Positions 5,914-5,938 of a DNA stretch of 5,938 nt are shown here, piece after piece. The notes under the pieces were generated by a model that was not told where the DNA came from, did no database searches, and saw only the letters and a list, made by a program, of their open reading frames with translations. Source of the stretch: Halanaerobiales bacterium (lineage in GTDB: Bacteria; Bacillota_F; Halanaerobiia; Halanaerobiales; DTU029); the NCBI GenBank assembly GCA_016278415.1, contig JADQBV010000378.1, positions 1-5,938 of the forward strand, in the 5' to 3' direction. The first letter of the stretch is position 1; each line of letters opens with the position of its first letter. Made by a program: the position numbers and the translations under genes.

Positions 5914-5938
5914 ATGGCAATTAAACCACGTGACATGG
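5914..5938 (+). CDS. Start of an unidentified gene (3' partial)
   Basis: An ATG at 5914 opens a frame of eight complete codons (MAIKPRDM) before the window ends. GGGGAGTG at 5900-5907 is a good ribosome binding site 6 bases upstream, and an extended -10 promoter lies about 65 bases upstream. Too little is visible to assign a product. In Firmicutes era is often followed by a small YqzL-type gene or by recO. These residues do not resemble the usual RecO start; a YqzL-like small protein is possible but only a guess. Confidence 0.55.

Overview
The window is AT-rich DNA with densely packed, almost entirely plus-strand genes that start with good AGGAG-like ribosome binding sites. It looks like a low-GC Firmicute. 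The gene order (dgkA ... cdd-era), the fused kinase/phosphatase form of DgkA and the Asn/Ile/Asp-rich proteins suggest a clostridial or halanaerobial anaerobe. That placement is an inference from gene content, not a proven assignment.

Region 1 (1-4143) is one tight run of four envelope-associated genes. They are the C-terminal part of a DgkA-type lipid kinase fused to a PAP2 phosphatase domain (cut by the window start), a CNNM/CorC-type membrane protein with CBS domains, a single-pass membrane protein ending in a DUF881 domain, and a DUF3048 (YerB-like) lipoprotein with a long Asn/Asp-rich linker and a very acidic repeated tail. Gaps are 9, 41 and 5 bases, so they are probably co-transcribed. 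All four products are predicted to sit in or at the cytoplasmic membrane.

Region 2 (4144-4443) is a 300-base gap with no gene. It is largely filled by a symmetric palindromic element of about 260 bases: an outer pairing arm, a small hairpin on each side, and a long interrupted central stem closed by a loop carrying CGCTA repeats. It looks like an intergenic palindromic repeat or a small non-autonomous mobile element, and its A-tract/T-tract-flanked central stem may also act as a terminator. This is the most unusual part of the window.

Region 3 (4444-5732) is the widely conserved pair cdd (cytidine deaminase) and era (ribosome-assembly GTPase), overlapping by one base. In Bacillus-type genomes dgkA lies directly before cdd-era. 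Here the three envelope genes and the palindromic element lie between them.

Region 4 (5733-5938) is an AT-rich spacer with a plausible extended -10 promoter and a 9-base direct repeat. It leads to the first eight codons of a further gene that the window end cuts off.
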